Source: Chamaelirium japonicum | Taxonomy: Eukaryota > Streptophyta > Magnoliopsida > Liliales > Melanthiaceae | DNA length: 64,000 nt | Direction: 5' to 3' | Assembly: GCA_947650365.1 (NCBI GenBank) | Contig: OX393553.1 | Location: 70,107,463-70,171,462 of the forward strand | Part shown: positions 14,057 to 26,784 of the stretch, piece after piece | Layout: each line of letters opens with the position of its first letter | Position numbering within the stretch: the first letter of the stretch is position 1 | The notes under the pieces: generated by a model | Seen by the model: the letters and a program-made list of their open reading frames with translations, nothing else | The model's database searches: none | Told to the model about the DNA's origin: nothing | Position numbers and translations under genes: made by a program

Positions 14057-16001
14057 TGTTGTAGCTCGTATGTCCTGAGTGTGGATTTTCTATATTAACA
14101 TTAATAAAGATGACTTTGGTTATTACTTTAATTAGAATACTACTTTGGTATATGTTAATACACGTATAATAAAAGCACCCTAGGAAATACAGTAGGCCAC
14201 TAAAACGCATGGTGGATCCATGCTTGGGAGACCCAGTGGACCAGTTCTGTGTATACCTAGAACTAGTTCACAGCTTTGGTGATGCCGGTCACTTCACCGA
14301 GAATAAGCTGTTGGCAGGTAGAGGATGTGGTGAAGTCTCCACCACGGGAACATGGGATTCCCATTCACCTGACCAAGCACGATGATCGTGTTGAATAGAA
14401 ACCAAGATGGTCCACAGTTCAGTGATTCAGACACTGGTGCATAAACCATCTTACTACTATAGATAATCTGTCCTTAACCCTGAGGGACCATGTACACTGG
14501 GCCAACCAGTTGTGTGGTGCTTTGATGTGCTAACGTGTGCAGACCTTCTATAGTCCAATACCATGGTACGTTGGGTTACCCGGCTGGCGCTTGAGTGTCA
14601 TGCAATCCCTACAGGTTATCCGATGTCCAGTGTTAGATTGGTGCATTTTGATGAGTCAATATGTCCACATATTTAACCCAGGCCTGGTGGTTGCCAGTAT
14701 GACTGACGACGTTCCGGATGCTAGGCATAGCACCGGAAGGTGTGTGATGGTATAGATGATAAGTCATCAAATCTTAGTCAGATGATCGATCGAGATCTGA
14801 CGATGCTCCCCACCGCCCGAGTCATATCATGGCACCAGTAATAGGAGGGACTAAGGATTATCAGAGTATAGTAGAGAAACAGGGTTTCGAGGGAGTAACA
14901 TAAGTTTAGGATTACTAGAGTTCAACTCATGTCGCACTCTGGGTGGGTATGCGGATTAATCGGATTAGGGCTGATTAACGGAACTTTCGGTGTGTCACCG
15001 GAATAGTTAATCAAGGATCTGGTTGGAGCTAAAGATCCTGAACCCTGAAGGTTCCACCTTGTCATTATGTATAGAAATTGTTCCCCGACCTTGTTGGATA
15101 CGTTGGATGCGAAGTAGCGCAATAGAGCGCAAGCACGGAGCTTAAGAACCTAATTCACATGTGTTAAGGGCCGTAGGGGTATTTTGGTAAATAATAAAAT
15201 ATGGCTCAGAATATATTGAATATGAATCTTAAAATGAGCAGAATAATTCCAAGAGCTCATAGGCGCTAACGAAACTTGATTCCGAGTAGCACACCTCACT
15301 CAATCTCTCTTACAGTGTTTCACTTTTCGTGAAGGGCGTTTTCGTCCAAGCTTCACGATAGGTATTCTGAAACCCTAAAACCAACCCCCCCTCATCCTAA
15401 TCCATATGGGGTTGGCCCTAGCTTTTGTAGAGCAGTAGGAGACCGGCCCTATATGAGGAATAGAGAGGGAGGGGCCAGCCCTATGCTCTCCCCTCTTCTG
15501 AAAAATCCGAACCCCTCTCCCTCTCTCCCTCTTTATGGTTTCGGCCAATGAAGAAAGAGGAAGAAGAAGGAGGAAGGAAGAAGAAAGAAGAAGAGAGAAA
15601 GAGAAGGAGGAGATCTTGCGGCTCACCATCATCTTCGCAACGAATTCCTTCATCGGCTCATAGTCCTTGCACTCAGATATAGGACTTCGAGGATTCCTCC
15701 ATTCGCAAAAGACAAGGTGTCATCCAACAGCTTCCCTTGCAATTCACGTGCAATTTATCATCGTTCCGTTCTCTTCGGATCATAGATCCACAAGGTATGA
15801 TGATTCTAAACACCTAACTAGATGCATGCATATCTTTCGTAGATCGTAGTATGCCTCTAGGGTGTCCGCATATATGCTAAGATCATAGATTTGTATGTAG
15901 ATTATTTTGTAGAATTAATTATAATGAAACATACACCATAAGATCTTCGGATCTACCTTTTGCTTCCACTGCGACTCTGATAATGGGTTTTAATTCCAAC
16001 A
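14057..16001 (+). repeat. Copia 5' LTR (1945 bp)
   Basis: It starts TGTTGTAGCTCG and ends AATTCCAACA. It includes a polypurine (AAG/GGA-rich) tract at about 15550-15612. By eye it is closer to the 3' LTR than to the middle LTR. Confidence 0.93.
15450..15457 (+). promoter_or_regulatory. Degenerate TATA element in Copia 5' LTR
   Basis: TATATGAG occupies the place where the middle LTR has TATAAAAG, followed by the shared GGAATAGAGAGG. This suggests a weakened promoter; inference only. Confidence 0.45.
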
Positions 16002-16003
16002 AT

Positions 16004-16016
16004 TGGTATCAGAGCA
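16004..16016 (+). other. Copia primer binding site, tRNA-iMet
   Basis: TGGTATCAGAGCA lies two bases inside the 5' LTR. It is complementary to the 3' end of plant initiator tRNA-Met. Confidence 0.93.
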
Positions 16017-17940
16017 TGTTTTGGTGTGTGTTTCATGCATGAATTCGTGAAAACATCATATGAATATATGATGGTATATATTTTCGTCGGGGTTCGGCGT
16101 AGATCATGCATATGGATTATGCTATGTATCGTTTCTTTGCAGGTGCCGCACTGAATAATAATATGCGATTGCATGCCTCCGGGGGTCGGACCCTGGATTT
16201 AATTTTTGCATTGATTATTATTGTGCTTGTGGATTTTAAGGTTCTAGATGGGCAGGAGTGGAGGTTGACTACCCTCGGTTCCCTGGCCATGTTTTCTATA
16301 AATGTTTCCTTTTCTTTCTAGCGAAATTATACATGAACGAGCACTTGCTCGGAGCGTGTTAGTTTTTCAGTCACAGGAAGAAGGAGATGATGTTACATCC
16401 ATGGTTCGGGCAAGCGGTACCATGGAGTGCAAAGACTCGGCGAAAGCGTGCACGTTGGTGATGATCGGGATCGTCGTCGGAGATCGTGTAGAATAGAAGA
16501 ACATGATATCTTGGCTGTGTTAGTCAGGTTCAGGGGTCGAACCCTGGACTTGATTCAGTTTGGATGCTTTTTCTGTTGTTCTTTTTACTTAGTGTTTAGA
16601 GAACCCCGATGATAATTTAATTATCTATCTTGCTTGTGAGTTAGTCTCTAGATCAAGCTTAGGTTTAGTACTTAGATTATGGATTCATCGGTGTCTCTAT
16701 ATGGTTCTAACGCGTGCGAATCCGGTGTCTAACTAAAAGGAAAGGTGATAACCGCCCTCGTGGTAGTTCAAGTAGCCAAGTACTGTGCATCGAGATAGAC
16801 GCAGTGTTAGATTTGTTTAGAGATAGCTAATGTCCCTATAAGAAGTATGATAACCCTAGTGGGATGCCTTTTTCCCACATAATCCTAGCGACCAAGTTAT
16901 GTTAGAATTCTACTAAGTAATACCCGTTTCTAGTTGACGTTTGATGGTAGTGTGAACTCATCACGATTTGGTTATGCCACCATTAGGTTGAGGTCCAACG
17001 GAGGTTGTCGGATGTCCCTATTTGATCAGTATCAAAACTAATAATGAGATGAGATCTACTATAACATCAGGCATCAAATTATGAACGAGGCGTTATTCTA
17101 GTAGGAGTCCTTTCCACGTTGACCTTAGGCTAGGCTCCAGATCTTAGGATTATAGGAAAACTAGTAAAGTATTGGGATCCTTGGAATCTATGTAATGTGA
17201 TCCTTGCAAGAAAGGCGAAAGCTGAGTATTCAAGGTAGGGACTATGATAGTTTTCAAGGATATTAATGCTTTGTGGAAGGTTTGTAATCCTAGTAGGAGA
17301 GCGGTAGCCTAGGGTCTAGGTCTAGGAGGTCGTGACCTTTCTAGATATGTATAAAACCTCACAAAGAAGGGATATATAAGAGGTTCCCTCCAAAGGGGAG
17401 TCCCTGGCCTCCATAATCAACCGGCTAAGGGTCTGGGTGGGAGGTACACAATTCGATATTCCTACCGGGTGAGAGCTGTGTTTCCTTCCATGCTGGTTCA
17501 CCTAGTAGTTTCCTTCGGGACATGGAGGATGCCGGTGGCAGTGGGTGATGATTTTTTCTTGCACCGTGGGAGCCTATGAACCCCCCTACCGACACCACCT
17601 AGATTTGTGGGAAGCATTCGAAAGCTTGTGTGTAGCCGTCGTTGCTGCATATGGCGGGTCACATAAAGCTGGCCAAAAGAAGACTGGGAGATCTTTCAGT
17701 TTGCCATGAGTAATTCTGATAAAGACTGGGACATAAACACCCATTGGCAGAAGCAATTGCATGCTCTCACTGAGATGCTGTCTCCAATTCAAGGCCGATA
17801 GTCTCAGTGCTCGAGCCCAGAGAATTTAGATTCTTGGATGTCTCCACTTGAGGTAGTGAAGACATAGCGGCTGGAGTAAACATTATCTATTTTTAAATTC
17901 TATAAAATAGATTGTAGTATACCCTAATTTTTACTTTAAA
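16017..17940 (+). other. Copia untranslated leader
   Basis: No protein-family signal is visible. Two short related segments (GGTCGGACCCTGGATTTAAT near 16185 and GGTCGAACCCTGGACTTGAT near 16533) repeat within it. The length is compatible with long Copia leaders. Confidence 0.65.
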
Positions 17941-17954
17941 TCATGTTTATAGAA

Positions 17955-19969
17955 ATTATAACCAAACTCGACCCCCTTGCCTCTATCCTTAATGATAACA
18001 AACTTACGGGACCAAACTACGAGGACTAAAAGCGTAATCTTATGCTTATCCTAAGGGTTGGCAAACACTCAATTGTAAGTACCCCTCAACCGGTCATACC
18101 GGGACCAAGTGCTACTGAGGCCCAGTTAAAGGAATGGAAAGACTGGCTAGATATTGATGAGATGTGCAAGTGCTACATAGTGGCATCCTTGCAGACCGTC
18201 CTTCAGAAGCAAGTCAAAGACATGGCCTTCGCTTCAGACATGATGCTCTATTTAAAGGAAATGTTCGAGGGTCGTAGTCGGGTAACTCGTTACCTAACCA
18301 TCAAGAAATTGGTGTCCACGAAGATGGCAGAGGGGACTTTAGTTTGGGATCATATGCTGAAATTGTTTGGCTATGTGAATGAACTTTGTTCCTTCGATGT
18401 CATCTTGGATGCAGAGATCCAGACTGATACTTTCCTTACGTCTCTATCAAGAATATTTGAGGGCATCATTATCAACTTTAACCTTAACCTGTTGGAGATG
18501 ACTAATACAGAGCTCCTAGCGGCGCTCCAGATGGCAAAGGACGGGATGAAGGCAGGAGCCCAATCCCTGAACGTAGAGTGAAAGTCTTCTCTAAAAGCCA
18601 AAGGCAAGTTTCAGAAAAGAAAGTCTAAGAAGCCCGTGAAGATGGGTCAGGTGCAGTTGCAGGTTCCTAAGCAAGATGGTCCGACGAAGACCAAAGGAAA
18701 ATATTTCCGATGTGGCAAGAAGGAGCACTAGAAGGATGACTGTCGCGCAGCTCCCAAGAAGGCTGAGACAGGTATATCTCAAATCTATATAGTGAAATCC
18801 CTTGTAGCATCCAGTTATTCTTCAGTCTCATGGATTATGGATTCTGGTTTCACTAACCATGCTTGCAATAATTTGCAGAGGTTCAAAGAGACAAGAAAAC
18901 TGGATAATGGAGAGATAATCCTGGGCATGAGAACTAAGGTCGTGGCAGAGGCTGAAGCAGTTGGAGATGTCATTATGCAATTTCTTGATGGAAGAAGTTT
19001 ATTACTTAGAGACATACTTTATGTACTGTCCTTGAGATAAAACTTAATTTCTATTTCCTTATTGAATAATAAAGGTTTTTCGGTTTTATTTGATGTTTTG
19101 GTTATCAATTAAATTGAATGGTTTCTTTGTTTGTAAGGGAAAGACATAAAATGGTCTCTATGTAATTAACTCCAATCATAAGCAGAATAACATAACTGAA
19201 GCCTGTGTGGTTAATTCATCTAAAAGAAAAAATTTCTCAGATAATCCAACACTCCTTTGGCATCAAAGGCTTGGACACATAGCCTCAGACAGAATTCACA
19301 GGTTGGTTAAGATAGGACTTTTAAGTCCAGATGTTTCAGAGAGCCTACCAACGTATGAGTCTTGCCTGGAAGGCAAGATGACTAAAAGAAATTTCTGACC
19401 CAAAGGTGGCAGATCTCAGGAGGTATTGGAATTGGTACACACTGATGTATGTGGGCCCATAAGTGTTCGTGCCATAGGAGGCTTCGAGTATTTCATCACC
19501 TTCATGGATGATCACTCGAGGTTTGGATACATATACTTAATGCGGTGGAAGTCTGGATCCTTTGATAAGTTCAAGGAGTTTAGAGCTGAAGCAGAAAAGC
19601 AGACGGGTAAGAGTATCAAGTCTCTTCGATCGGATCGAGAAGGCAAATACCTATCGGATGAATTTATTGGGTACCTGCATGAGTATGGGATTGTATCCCA
19701 GTTGACTACACCAGGGACACCGCAACAAAACAATATATCTGAGAGGAGAAACCAAAATTTTGTTAGACATGGTTCGGACTATGATGAGTTATGCAACATT
19801 GTCATCTAGTTTTTGGGGATATGCCCTAGAAACGATAGCATATACCTTAAACTTTATTCCATTAAAGTCAGTACCTCTAACTCCTTGGGAGCTGTAGTTG
19901 AAGTAAAAGCCAAGCCTGCAGTACTTTAGAATTTGGGTTGTCCAGCACATGTACGAAAGGACAAACGAG
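17955..19969 (+). pseudogene. Copia gag-protease-integrase, decayed 5' half
   Basis: The frame gives a UBN2-type gag start (LTGPNYED, then a stop where Trp is expected, then KRNLMLIL). It is open from 18042 to 18581 and stops at the gag end. A zinc knuckle follows near 18709 (CGKKEH, stop, KDDC, first Cys lost). The protease motif is near 18832 (WIMDSG), the integrase HHCC region at about 19255-19395 (HQRLGH, CLEGK), and the DDE core at 19426-19770 (HTDVCGP, FMDDHSR, SERRN). Translation is broken by more than ten stops. The end VRKDKRG continues at 21936 as a KIESKTKVCLFVGY-type sequence, so the reading is colinear across the solo LTR. Confidence 0.9.
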
Positions 19970-19974
19970 GTAAG
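19970..19974. repeat. Target site duplication GTAAG, left copy (right copy 21931-21935)
   Basis: GTAAG precedes TGTTGTAGC and follows the terminal CCAACA of the middle LTR. Removing one copy plus the LTR rejoins the Copia pol sequence. Confidence 0.93.
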
Positions 19975-21930
19975 TGTTGTAGCTCGTGTATCCTTAGCGT
20001 GGATTTTCTGTATTAACATTAATAAAGATGACTTTGGTTATTGCTTTAATTAGAATACTACTTTGGTATATGATAATACTCATATAATAAAAGGACCCTG
20101 GGGAACACAGTAGGCCACTGAGGCGCATGGAGGATCCATGCTTGGGAGACCCAGTGGACCAGTTCTGTGTAGACCTAGAACTAGTTCACAGCTTAGGTAA
20201 TACCGGTCGCTTCACCGAGAACAAGCTGTTGGCAGGTAGAGGATGTGGTGAAGTCTCCACCATGGGAACGTGGGATTCTCATTCACCTGACCAAGCACGA
20301 TGATCATGTTGAACAGGAACCAAGACGGTGCACAGTTCAGTGATTCAGACACTAGTGCAGAAACCGTCTTACTACTATAGATAATCTGTCCTTAACCCTG
20401 AGGGACCATGCTCACTAGGCCAACCAGTTGAGTGGTGCTTTGATGTGCCAACGTGTGCGGGCCTTCCATAGTCCAATACCACGGTACGTTGGGTTACCCG
20501 GCTGGCGCTTGAGTGATATGTAATCCCTACAGGTTATCCGACGTCCAGTGTTGGATAGGTACGGTTTGATGAGTCAATCTGTCCACACAGTTAACCCAGG
20601 CCTGGTGGTTGTCAGTATGACTGACGATGTTCCGGATGCTAGGCATAGCACCAGAAGGTGTGTGGTGTTATAGATGACAAGTCATCAAACCCTGGTCAGA
20701 TGATCAATCGGGATCTGACGGTGCTCCCCACCGCCCGAGTCATATCATGGCACCAGTAATATAAGGGACTGAGGATTATCGGAGTATAGTAGAGAACAGG
20801 GTTATGAGGGAGTAACATAAGTTTAAGATCACTAGAGTTCAACTCGCGTCGCACTCTGGGTGGCTACGCGGGTTAATCAGATTAGGGCTGATTAACGAAA
20901 CTTTCGGTGTGTCACCGGAACAGTTAATCAGGGATCCGGTTGGAGCTAGAGATCCTAAACCCTGAAGGTTCCACCCTTTCGTTGCATATAGGAATTGTTC
21001 CCCGACCTAGTTGGATATGTTGGATGCGAAGTAGCGCGATGGAGCGCAAGCCCGGAGCCAAAGAACCTAATTCACATGTATTACGGGCCGTAGGGGTATT
21101 TTGGTAAATACTGAAATATGGCTCAGAACATATTGAATATGGATCTTAGATTGAGCGGAATAATTCCAGGAGCTCACAGGCACTGACGGAACTCGATTCC
21201 GAGTAGCGCACCTCACTCAGTCTCACTTTCAGTTTTTTGCTTTTCGTGAAGGGCGTTTTCGTCCGGACTTCACGATAGACACCCGGAAGACCTAAATCCG
21301 ACCCCCCCTCATCCCTATCCACCTAGGGGCCGGCTCTAGGCTCCTTGGATCCATGGGAGACCAGCCCTATAAAAGGAATAGAGAGGGGAGGGGCCGGCCC
21401 TATGGTTCTATTCCCTCCCCTCCAAAAATCCGACCCTTTGTGCTCCTCCTTTGTGGTTTCGGCCAAGGAAAAGAGAGGAAGAAGAAGGGAGAAGGAAGAC
21501 GAAGGAAGGAGAAGGAAGAAAGGAGAAAGAGGAGGAGAAATCTCGAGTCTCGCCATCGTCTTCACAACAGATTCCTCCGTCGGCTCGTAATCCCTGCACT
21601 CAGAGACGGGATTTCGAGGATTCTTCAATTCGCAAAGGACAAGGTGCTATCCGACAGTTTCCCTTGCGATTCAAGTGCGGTTCTTCATAGTTCCGTAATC
21701 TCCGGATCATAGATCCATAAGGTATGATGAATCTAAACACCTAAGTAGATGCATGCATGTCTTCCGTAGATCGTAGTATGCCTCTAGGGTGTCTGCACAT
21801 ATGCTAAGATCATAGATTTGCATATAGATTGTTTTGTATCACGAATTATAATAAAACATACACCGTATGATCTTCGGATCTTTGTTTTTGCTTCCGCTGC
21901 GACTCTGATTAGCGGAACCCAATTCCAACA
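19975..21930 (+). mobile_element. Solo LTR of the same Copia family inserted in pol
   Basis: A 1956-bp LTR with the same TGTTG/CAACA ends as the outer LTRs, its own 5-bp duplication and no adjoining internal sequence. This is the usual product of recombination between the two LTRs of a complete copy. It differs from both outer LTRs at many sites (for example 21290-21400), so it came from a different subfamily member. Confidence 0.92.
21368..21375 (+). promoter_or_regulatory. TATA box in the solo LTR
   Basis: TATAAAAG follows CCAGCCC and precedes GAATAGAGAGG. Unlike the two outer LTRs this copy keeps a consensus TATA box, so it is the most likely of the three to retain promoter activity. Confidence 0.55.
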
Positions 21931-21935
21931 GTAAG

Positions 21936-23870
21936 ATAGAGTCAAAGACTAAGGTATGTCTATTCGTTGGGTATCTAAAAGGGACAAAGGGTGATTTATT
22001 TTATGATCCAGAGGATAGAAAGGTTGTCGTCTCGACGAACACCGTATTCCTGGAGCAGGATTATTTAATAGACCATAAGCCCACCAGTAAAGTAGTTCTT
22101 GAAGAATTGCTTGATACTGATGGGAGTACGTAGACAGAAAACATAGTGAGAGCCGATACCACTAAGATAAACGATACTGTATAATCAACTCCTATGGAAC
22201 CACCGCAGGCTTGTCGTAGTGGGAGAACCACAAAAAGCTCCTAATAGATACATTGGAGAAGCCTTCTTGGTATATCCAGAGTTTCAGGAGGATAATCCTC
22301 TGAACTATGACGAAGCGATGGTATCCTCTGACCATGCAGCATGGCAGAAAGTCATGGAGGCAGAACTGACATCGATGTCCCAAAACTCGGTCTGAAAACT
22401 TATAACACCGCCTCACAACATTAAACATGTTGGGTATAAGTTGGTGTACAAAAGAAAAAGAGGTTCAAATGGTACCGTTGAGACTTATAAAGCTAGACTA
22501 GGCACTAAGGGTTATACCCAGCGAGAAGGGATCGACTATGACGAAACCTTTTCGCTAGTGGCTATACTTAAGTCTATCTGGATCCTCTTGTCCATTGCAG
22601 CCCATTATGATTGAGAGATCTGGCAAATGGACGTCAAGACCATATTCCTCAACGGGGATTTAGAAGAAAGCATCTACATGTCTCAGCCTCCAGGCTTTGT
22701 CACAAAAGGTCAGGAAAGTCTGGTGTGCAAGTTGCAAAGGTCCATTTATGGACTGAAGCAAGCATCCAGAAGTTGAAACATGCGTTTTGATCAGGCTATC
22801 CAGTCTTATGGATTTGAACAGAACGTGGATGAACCATGTGTTTATAAGATGAGCGATAAAACTATAGTAGTTTTTCTAGTACTTTACGTAGACGATATCC
22901 TGCTCATTGGAAACAATGTTGGAACGTTGTCAACAGTAAAGGTGTGGTTATCCTCTCAATTTGATATGAAAGACCTAGGTGAAGCAAGTTGTGTTCTGGG
23001 GATCAAGGTAACTCGAGATCGCCAGAACAAGATTCTCTCGCTGTCACAGTCAGCCTGCATAGATACTATCTTGGTCAGATTCAGTATGCACAACTCCAAG
23101 AAGGGACTCGTTCATTCAGACATGAAATAAAATTATCCAAAGATCAGGGACCTAAGACTCCTGAGGAGAGAGCAGAGATGCAGAAGATACCTTATGCTTC
23201 GGCTGTAGGGAGTCTGATGTATGCTATGCAGTATACGAGACCAGATATATGCTATGCAGTAGGCATGATGGGCAGGTATCAGTCAAATTCGGGTCTAGGG
23301 CACTGGACTACTGTGAAAAGTATACTCAAGTATCTCCGTAGGACGAGAGATTATGAGTTATTTTACTCTTCACAGGAACTGATGCCAATTAGATATACAG
23401 ATCCTGACTTTGCACTAGATCCGAAATCCAGGAGATCCACATCAGGGTTTGTGTTTTCATTGGGAGGAGGAGCTGTTAGTTGGAGGAGCGTGAAGCAAGA
23501 ATGCATCGCGGATTCGATGACAGAGGCTGAGTATATTGCGGCGTGCCAAGCAGCCAAGGAGACGGTGTGGCTCAAGAAGTTCCTTACGAACTTAGGATGT
23601 GTACCGGAAGCTCAAGATCCTATTGTCCTTTACTGCGACAATAGTGGAGCAGTAGCACAATCCAAGGAGTCAAGATATCACCAGAAGAGTAAGCACATCA
23701 AGCAAAAATACTATATTATCCGGGACTTGCAAAGTGAGGGGAGGTTGCAGTGACTCAGGTGGCGTCTGCAGATAACATGACGGATCCTTTCACAAAGGCG
23801 TTACCGACAAAGGCTTTTGAGAAGCACGTAGATGCCATGGGAGTTAAGACTGTTATTCCCCGCTAGGCCA
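21936..23870 (+). pseudogene. Copia reverse transcriptase and RNase H, decayed 3' half
   Basis: After the solo LTR the end of integrase resumes (CLFVGYLKGTKG, FYDPEDRKVVVS). The reverse transcriptase spans about 22430-23000, with [43 protein letters not shown] and the catalytic YVDD at 22885-22896. A frameshift near 23110 moves the reading to the frame that stays open to 23753. RNase H follows, with PYASAVGSLMYAM, TEAEYIAACQAAKE and LYCDNSGAVA. Several stops (for example at 22390, 22610 and 22776) make it non-functional. Confidence 0.92.
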
Positions 23871-23879
23871 AGTGGGAGA
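23871..23879 (+). other. Copia polypurine tract
   Basis: AGTGGGAGA ends one base before the 3' LTR. The context GGCCAAGTGGGAGAT is typical of Angela/Tork-type Copia elements. Confidence 0.85.
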
Positions 23880-23880
23880 T

Positions 23881-25851
23881 TGTTGTAGCTCGTGTGTCGT
23901 GAGCATGGATTTTCAATATTAACATTAATAAAGATGACTTTGGTTATTGCTTTAATTAGAATACTACTTTGGTATATGTTAATACACATATAATAAAAGG
24001 ACCCTAGGGAACACAGTAGGCCACTGAGGCGTATGGTGGATCCATGGTTGGGAGACCCAATGGACCAGTTCTGTATAGACCTAGAACTAGTTCACAGTTT
24101 TAGTGATGTCGGTCGCTTCACCGAGAATAAGTTTTGGCAGGTAGAGGATGTGGTGAAGTCTCCACTATGGAAACATGGGATTCCCATTCACCTGACTAAG
24201 CATGATAATCGTGTTGAACAGGAACCAAGACGGCGTACAGTTCAGTAATTCAGACACTGGTGCATAAACCGTCTTACTACTATAGATAATCTATCCTTAA
24301 CCCTAAGGGACCATGTACACTGGGCCAACCAGTTGTGTGGTGCTTTGATGTGCCAACGTGTGCGGACCTTCCATAGTCCAATACCACGGTACGTTGGGTT
24401 ACCCGGCTGGCACTTGAGTGTCATGCAATCCCTACAGGTTATCCGACGTCCAGTGTTGGATTGGTACATTTTGATGAGTCAATCTGTCCACACAGTTAAC
24501 CCAGGCCTGGTGGTTGTCAGTATGATTGACGACATTCCGAATGCTAGGCATAGCACCAGAAGGTGTGTGGTGTTATAGATGACAAGTTATCAAATCCTAG
24601 TCAGATGATCGATCGGGATCTGACGGTGCTCCCCACCGCCCGAGTCGTATTATGGCACCAGTAATATGAGGGACTAAGGATTATCAGAGTATAGTAGAGA
24701 AACAGGGTTACGAGGGAGTAACATAAGTTTAGGATCACTAGAGTTCAACTCGCATCGCACTCTGGGTGGCTACGCGAGTTAATCAGATTAGGGCTGATTA
24801 ATGGAACTTTCGGTGTGTCATCGGAACAGTTAATTAGTGATCCGGTTGGAGCTAGAGATCCTGAACCCTGAAGGTTCTACCCTGTCGTTGTGTATAGGAA
24901 TTGTTCCCCGACCTGGTTGGATACGTTGGATGCGAAGTAGCATGATGGAGCGCAAGCCCGGAGCCTAAGAACCTAATTCATATATGTTAACGGTCGTAGG
25001 GGTATTTTGGTAAATACTAAAATATGACTCAGAACATATTGAATATGGATCTTGAAATGAGCGGAATAATTTCAGGAGCTCATAGGCACCGACGGAACTC
25101 AATTCCGAGTAGCGCACCTCACTCAATCTCTCTTACAGTGTTTCACTTTTCGTGAAGGGCGTTTTCGTCCAGGCTTCACGATAGGTATTCTGAAACCCTA
25201 AAACCGACCCCCCCCCCCCCCCCTCATCCTAGTCCATATGGGGCTGCCCCTAGCTTGCGTAGAGCAGTAGGGGACCTGCCCTATATGAGGAATAGAGAGG
25301 GAGGGGCCGGTCCTGTGCTCTCCCCTCTTCTGAAAAATCCGAACCCCTCTCCCTCTCTCCCTCTCTCCCTCTTTGTGGTTTCAGCCAAGGAAGAAAGAGG
25401 AAGAAGAAGGAAAAAGAAGGGGGAAGGAAGGAGAAGGAAGAAGAGAGAAAGAGAAGGAGGAGATCTCGCGGCTCGCCGTCGTCTTCGTAACGAATTCCTC
25501 CATCGGCTCGTAGTCCTTGCACATAGATATAGGACTTTGAGGATTCCTCCATTTGCAAAAGACAAGGTGCTATCCGACAGCTTCCCTTGCGATTCACGTG
25601 CGGTTCATCATCGTTTCGTTCTCTTCAGATCATAGATCCACAAGGTATGATGATTCTAAACACCTAACTAGATGCATGCATATCTTCCGTAGATCGTAGT
25701 AAGCCTCTAGGGTGTCCGCACATATGCTAAGATCATAGATTTGTATGTAGATTGTTTTGTAGAATTAATTGTAATGAAACATACACCGTAAGATCTTCGG
25801 ATCTACCTTTTGCTTCCGCTACGACTCTGATAATGGGTTTTAATTCCAACA
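23881..25851 (+). repeat. Copia 3' LTR (1971 bp)
   Basis: It has the same ends as the 5' LTR and is followed by TSD CCCTC. A run of C near 25206-25223 is expanded relative to the 5' LTR. The TATA-like element at 25282-25289 is TATATGAG, as in the 5' LTR. Confidence 0.93.
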
Positions 25852-26007
25852 CCCTCTTCGCCTCCTCTTCCTCTGAGACGCCTCTCTGACCAACGAGGTC
25901 ATCGTCAGAACAATCACGCCTCCGAAGGGCCACTTCACCAGCATATTCTCCAAGCCCAGTTTCCTCAAAGCTAGAGAACCCCCGTTCTCCCCAAGTTCAA
26001 CTGTCTA

Positions 26008-26745
26008 ATGGGAGATCCGACAATACATGTCCTTGCTTTCAAGCAGGTGCTAACGCTATATTATAACGACAACCAGGTTTTATGCCGCACCTTTGCTGGC
26101 AGCCTGGACGATATGTCGCTCGATTAGTATTACAACCTTCCTTCCAGCTTCGTGAGTTGGTTCAAGGATCTGGCAGACCACTTCGTTCAACACTATCAGC
26201 TGAACCTCAAGCCGAAGAAGAAGTTGGACTCCCTCTACCGACTCAGGATGAGATCGGATAAAACCCTTCGAGAGTTCACTCGGAGGTTCCAGAATGAGCA
26301 CGCTATGCTCTCCTGGCGTCACCTCGATGATGAAGCCATCATGCTCATATTCCAGAATGCCCTATGTTTTGACCTCATATTTACAATGACCTCATCCGCA
26401 ATCCTCCTGCCTCCCTTGGAGTACTCTTCAATCGAATACATCAGGAGATCGAGGTTGAGGACGATCAAGTCGCTCACAAGAAACAAGACCTCAAGAAGCG
26501 TCTTTCTGATAAAGAGCCAACGAGACCAATAACTCAAGCTCACAACACTCGAACTGAAGAAGATGGAGTCTCCAAGAGGCCGAGGCAGGCAGACGATGGA
26601 CCCGCAGAGCCTCAGAAGATTACGAACACCAAAGGGAAGCAGCCTATCGATCGATCAGAATAGAAGGTCACTAACTATCAACAACTTGGAAGGTCGCTCA
26701 TCTGAAATCCACGATGTAACATGTCCCGAGTTATCAATGAAATAA
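26008..26745 (+). pseudogene. gag: Gag of the third Gypsy element, frameshifted
   Basis: Translation from ATG 26008 gives HVLAFKQVL, FAGSLDDMSLD then a stop where Trp is expected, LADHFVQHYQLNLKPKKKLD and FTRRFQNEHAML. These align residue for residue with the gag at 5861-7516. After about 26375 the matching frame changes (IHQEIEVEDDQ, SKRPRQADDGP). The zinc-knuckle end is absent. The retrotransposon-gag domain is therefore recognisable but dead. Confidence 0.88.
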
Positions 26746-26784
26746 CCCTGCTTCAAATTCTGTCTTAACTTCTACTCAACATCA

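Larger units (their letters stand above)
14057..25851 (+). mobile_element. Ty1/Copia LTR retrotransposon (Angela/Tork-like), carrying a nested solo LTR
   Basis: LTRs at 14057-16001 and 23881-25851 flank a tRNA-iMet primer site, a 2-kb leader, and gag-protease-integrase-RT-RNase H in Copia order, with TSD CCCTC. A third LTR (19975-21930) splits pol and has its own TSD, so it is a later insertion. Without it the element is about 9.8 kb. The coding region has many stops and frameshifts. Lineage is inferred from the LTR size near 1.95 kb, the AGTGGGAGA polypurine tract and the RNase H motifs. Confidence 0.93.

Noticed and set aside
16004-16016. tRNA gene signals at TGGTATCAGAGC sites (also 39951 and 39972).
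   Set aside because: These are retrotransposon primer binding sites complementary to tRNA 3' ends; no cloverleaf surrounds them.
18042-18581. A 179-codon frame as a host gene.
   Set aside because: It is the UBN2-type gag of the decayed Copia element, continuing through stops into zinc knuckle and protease.
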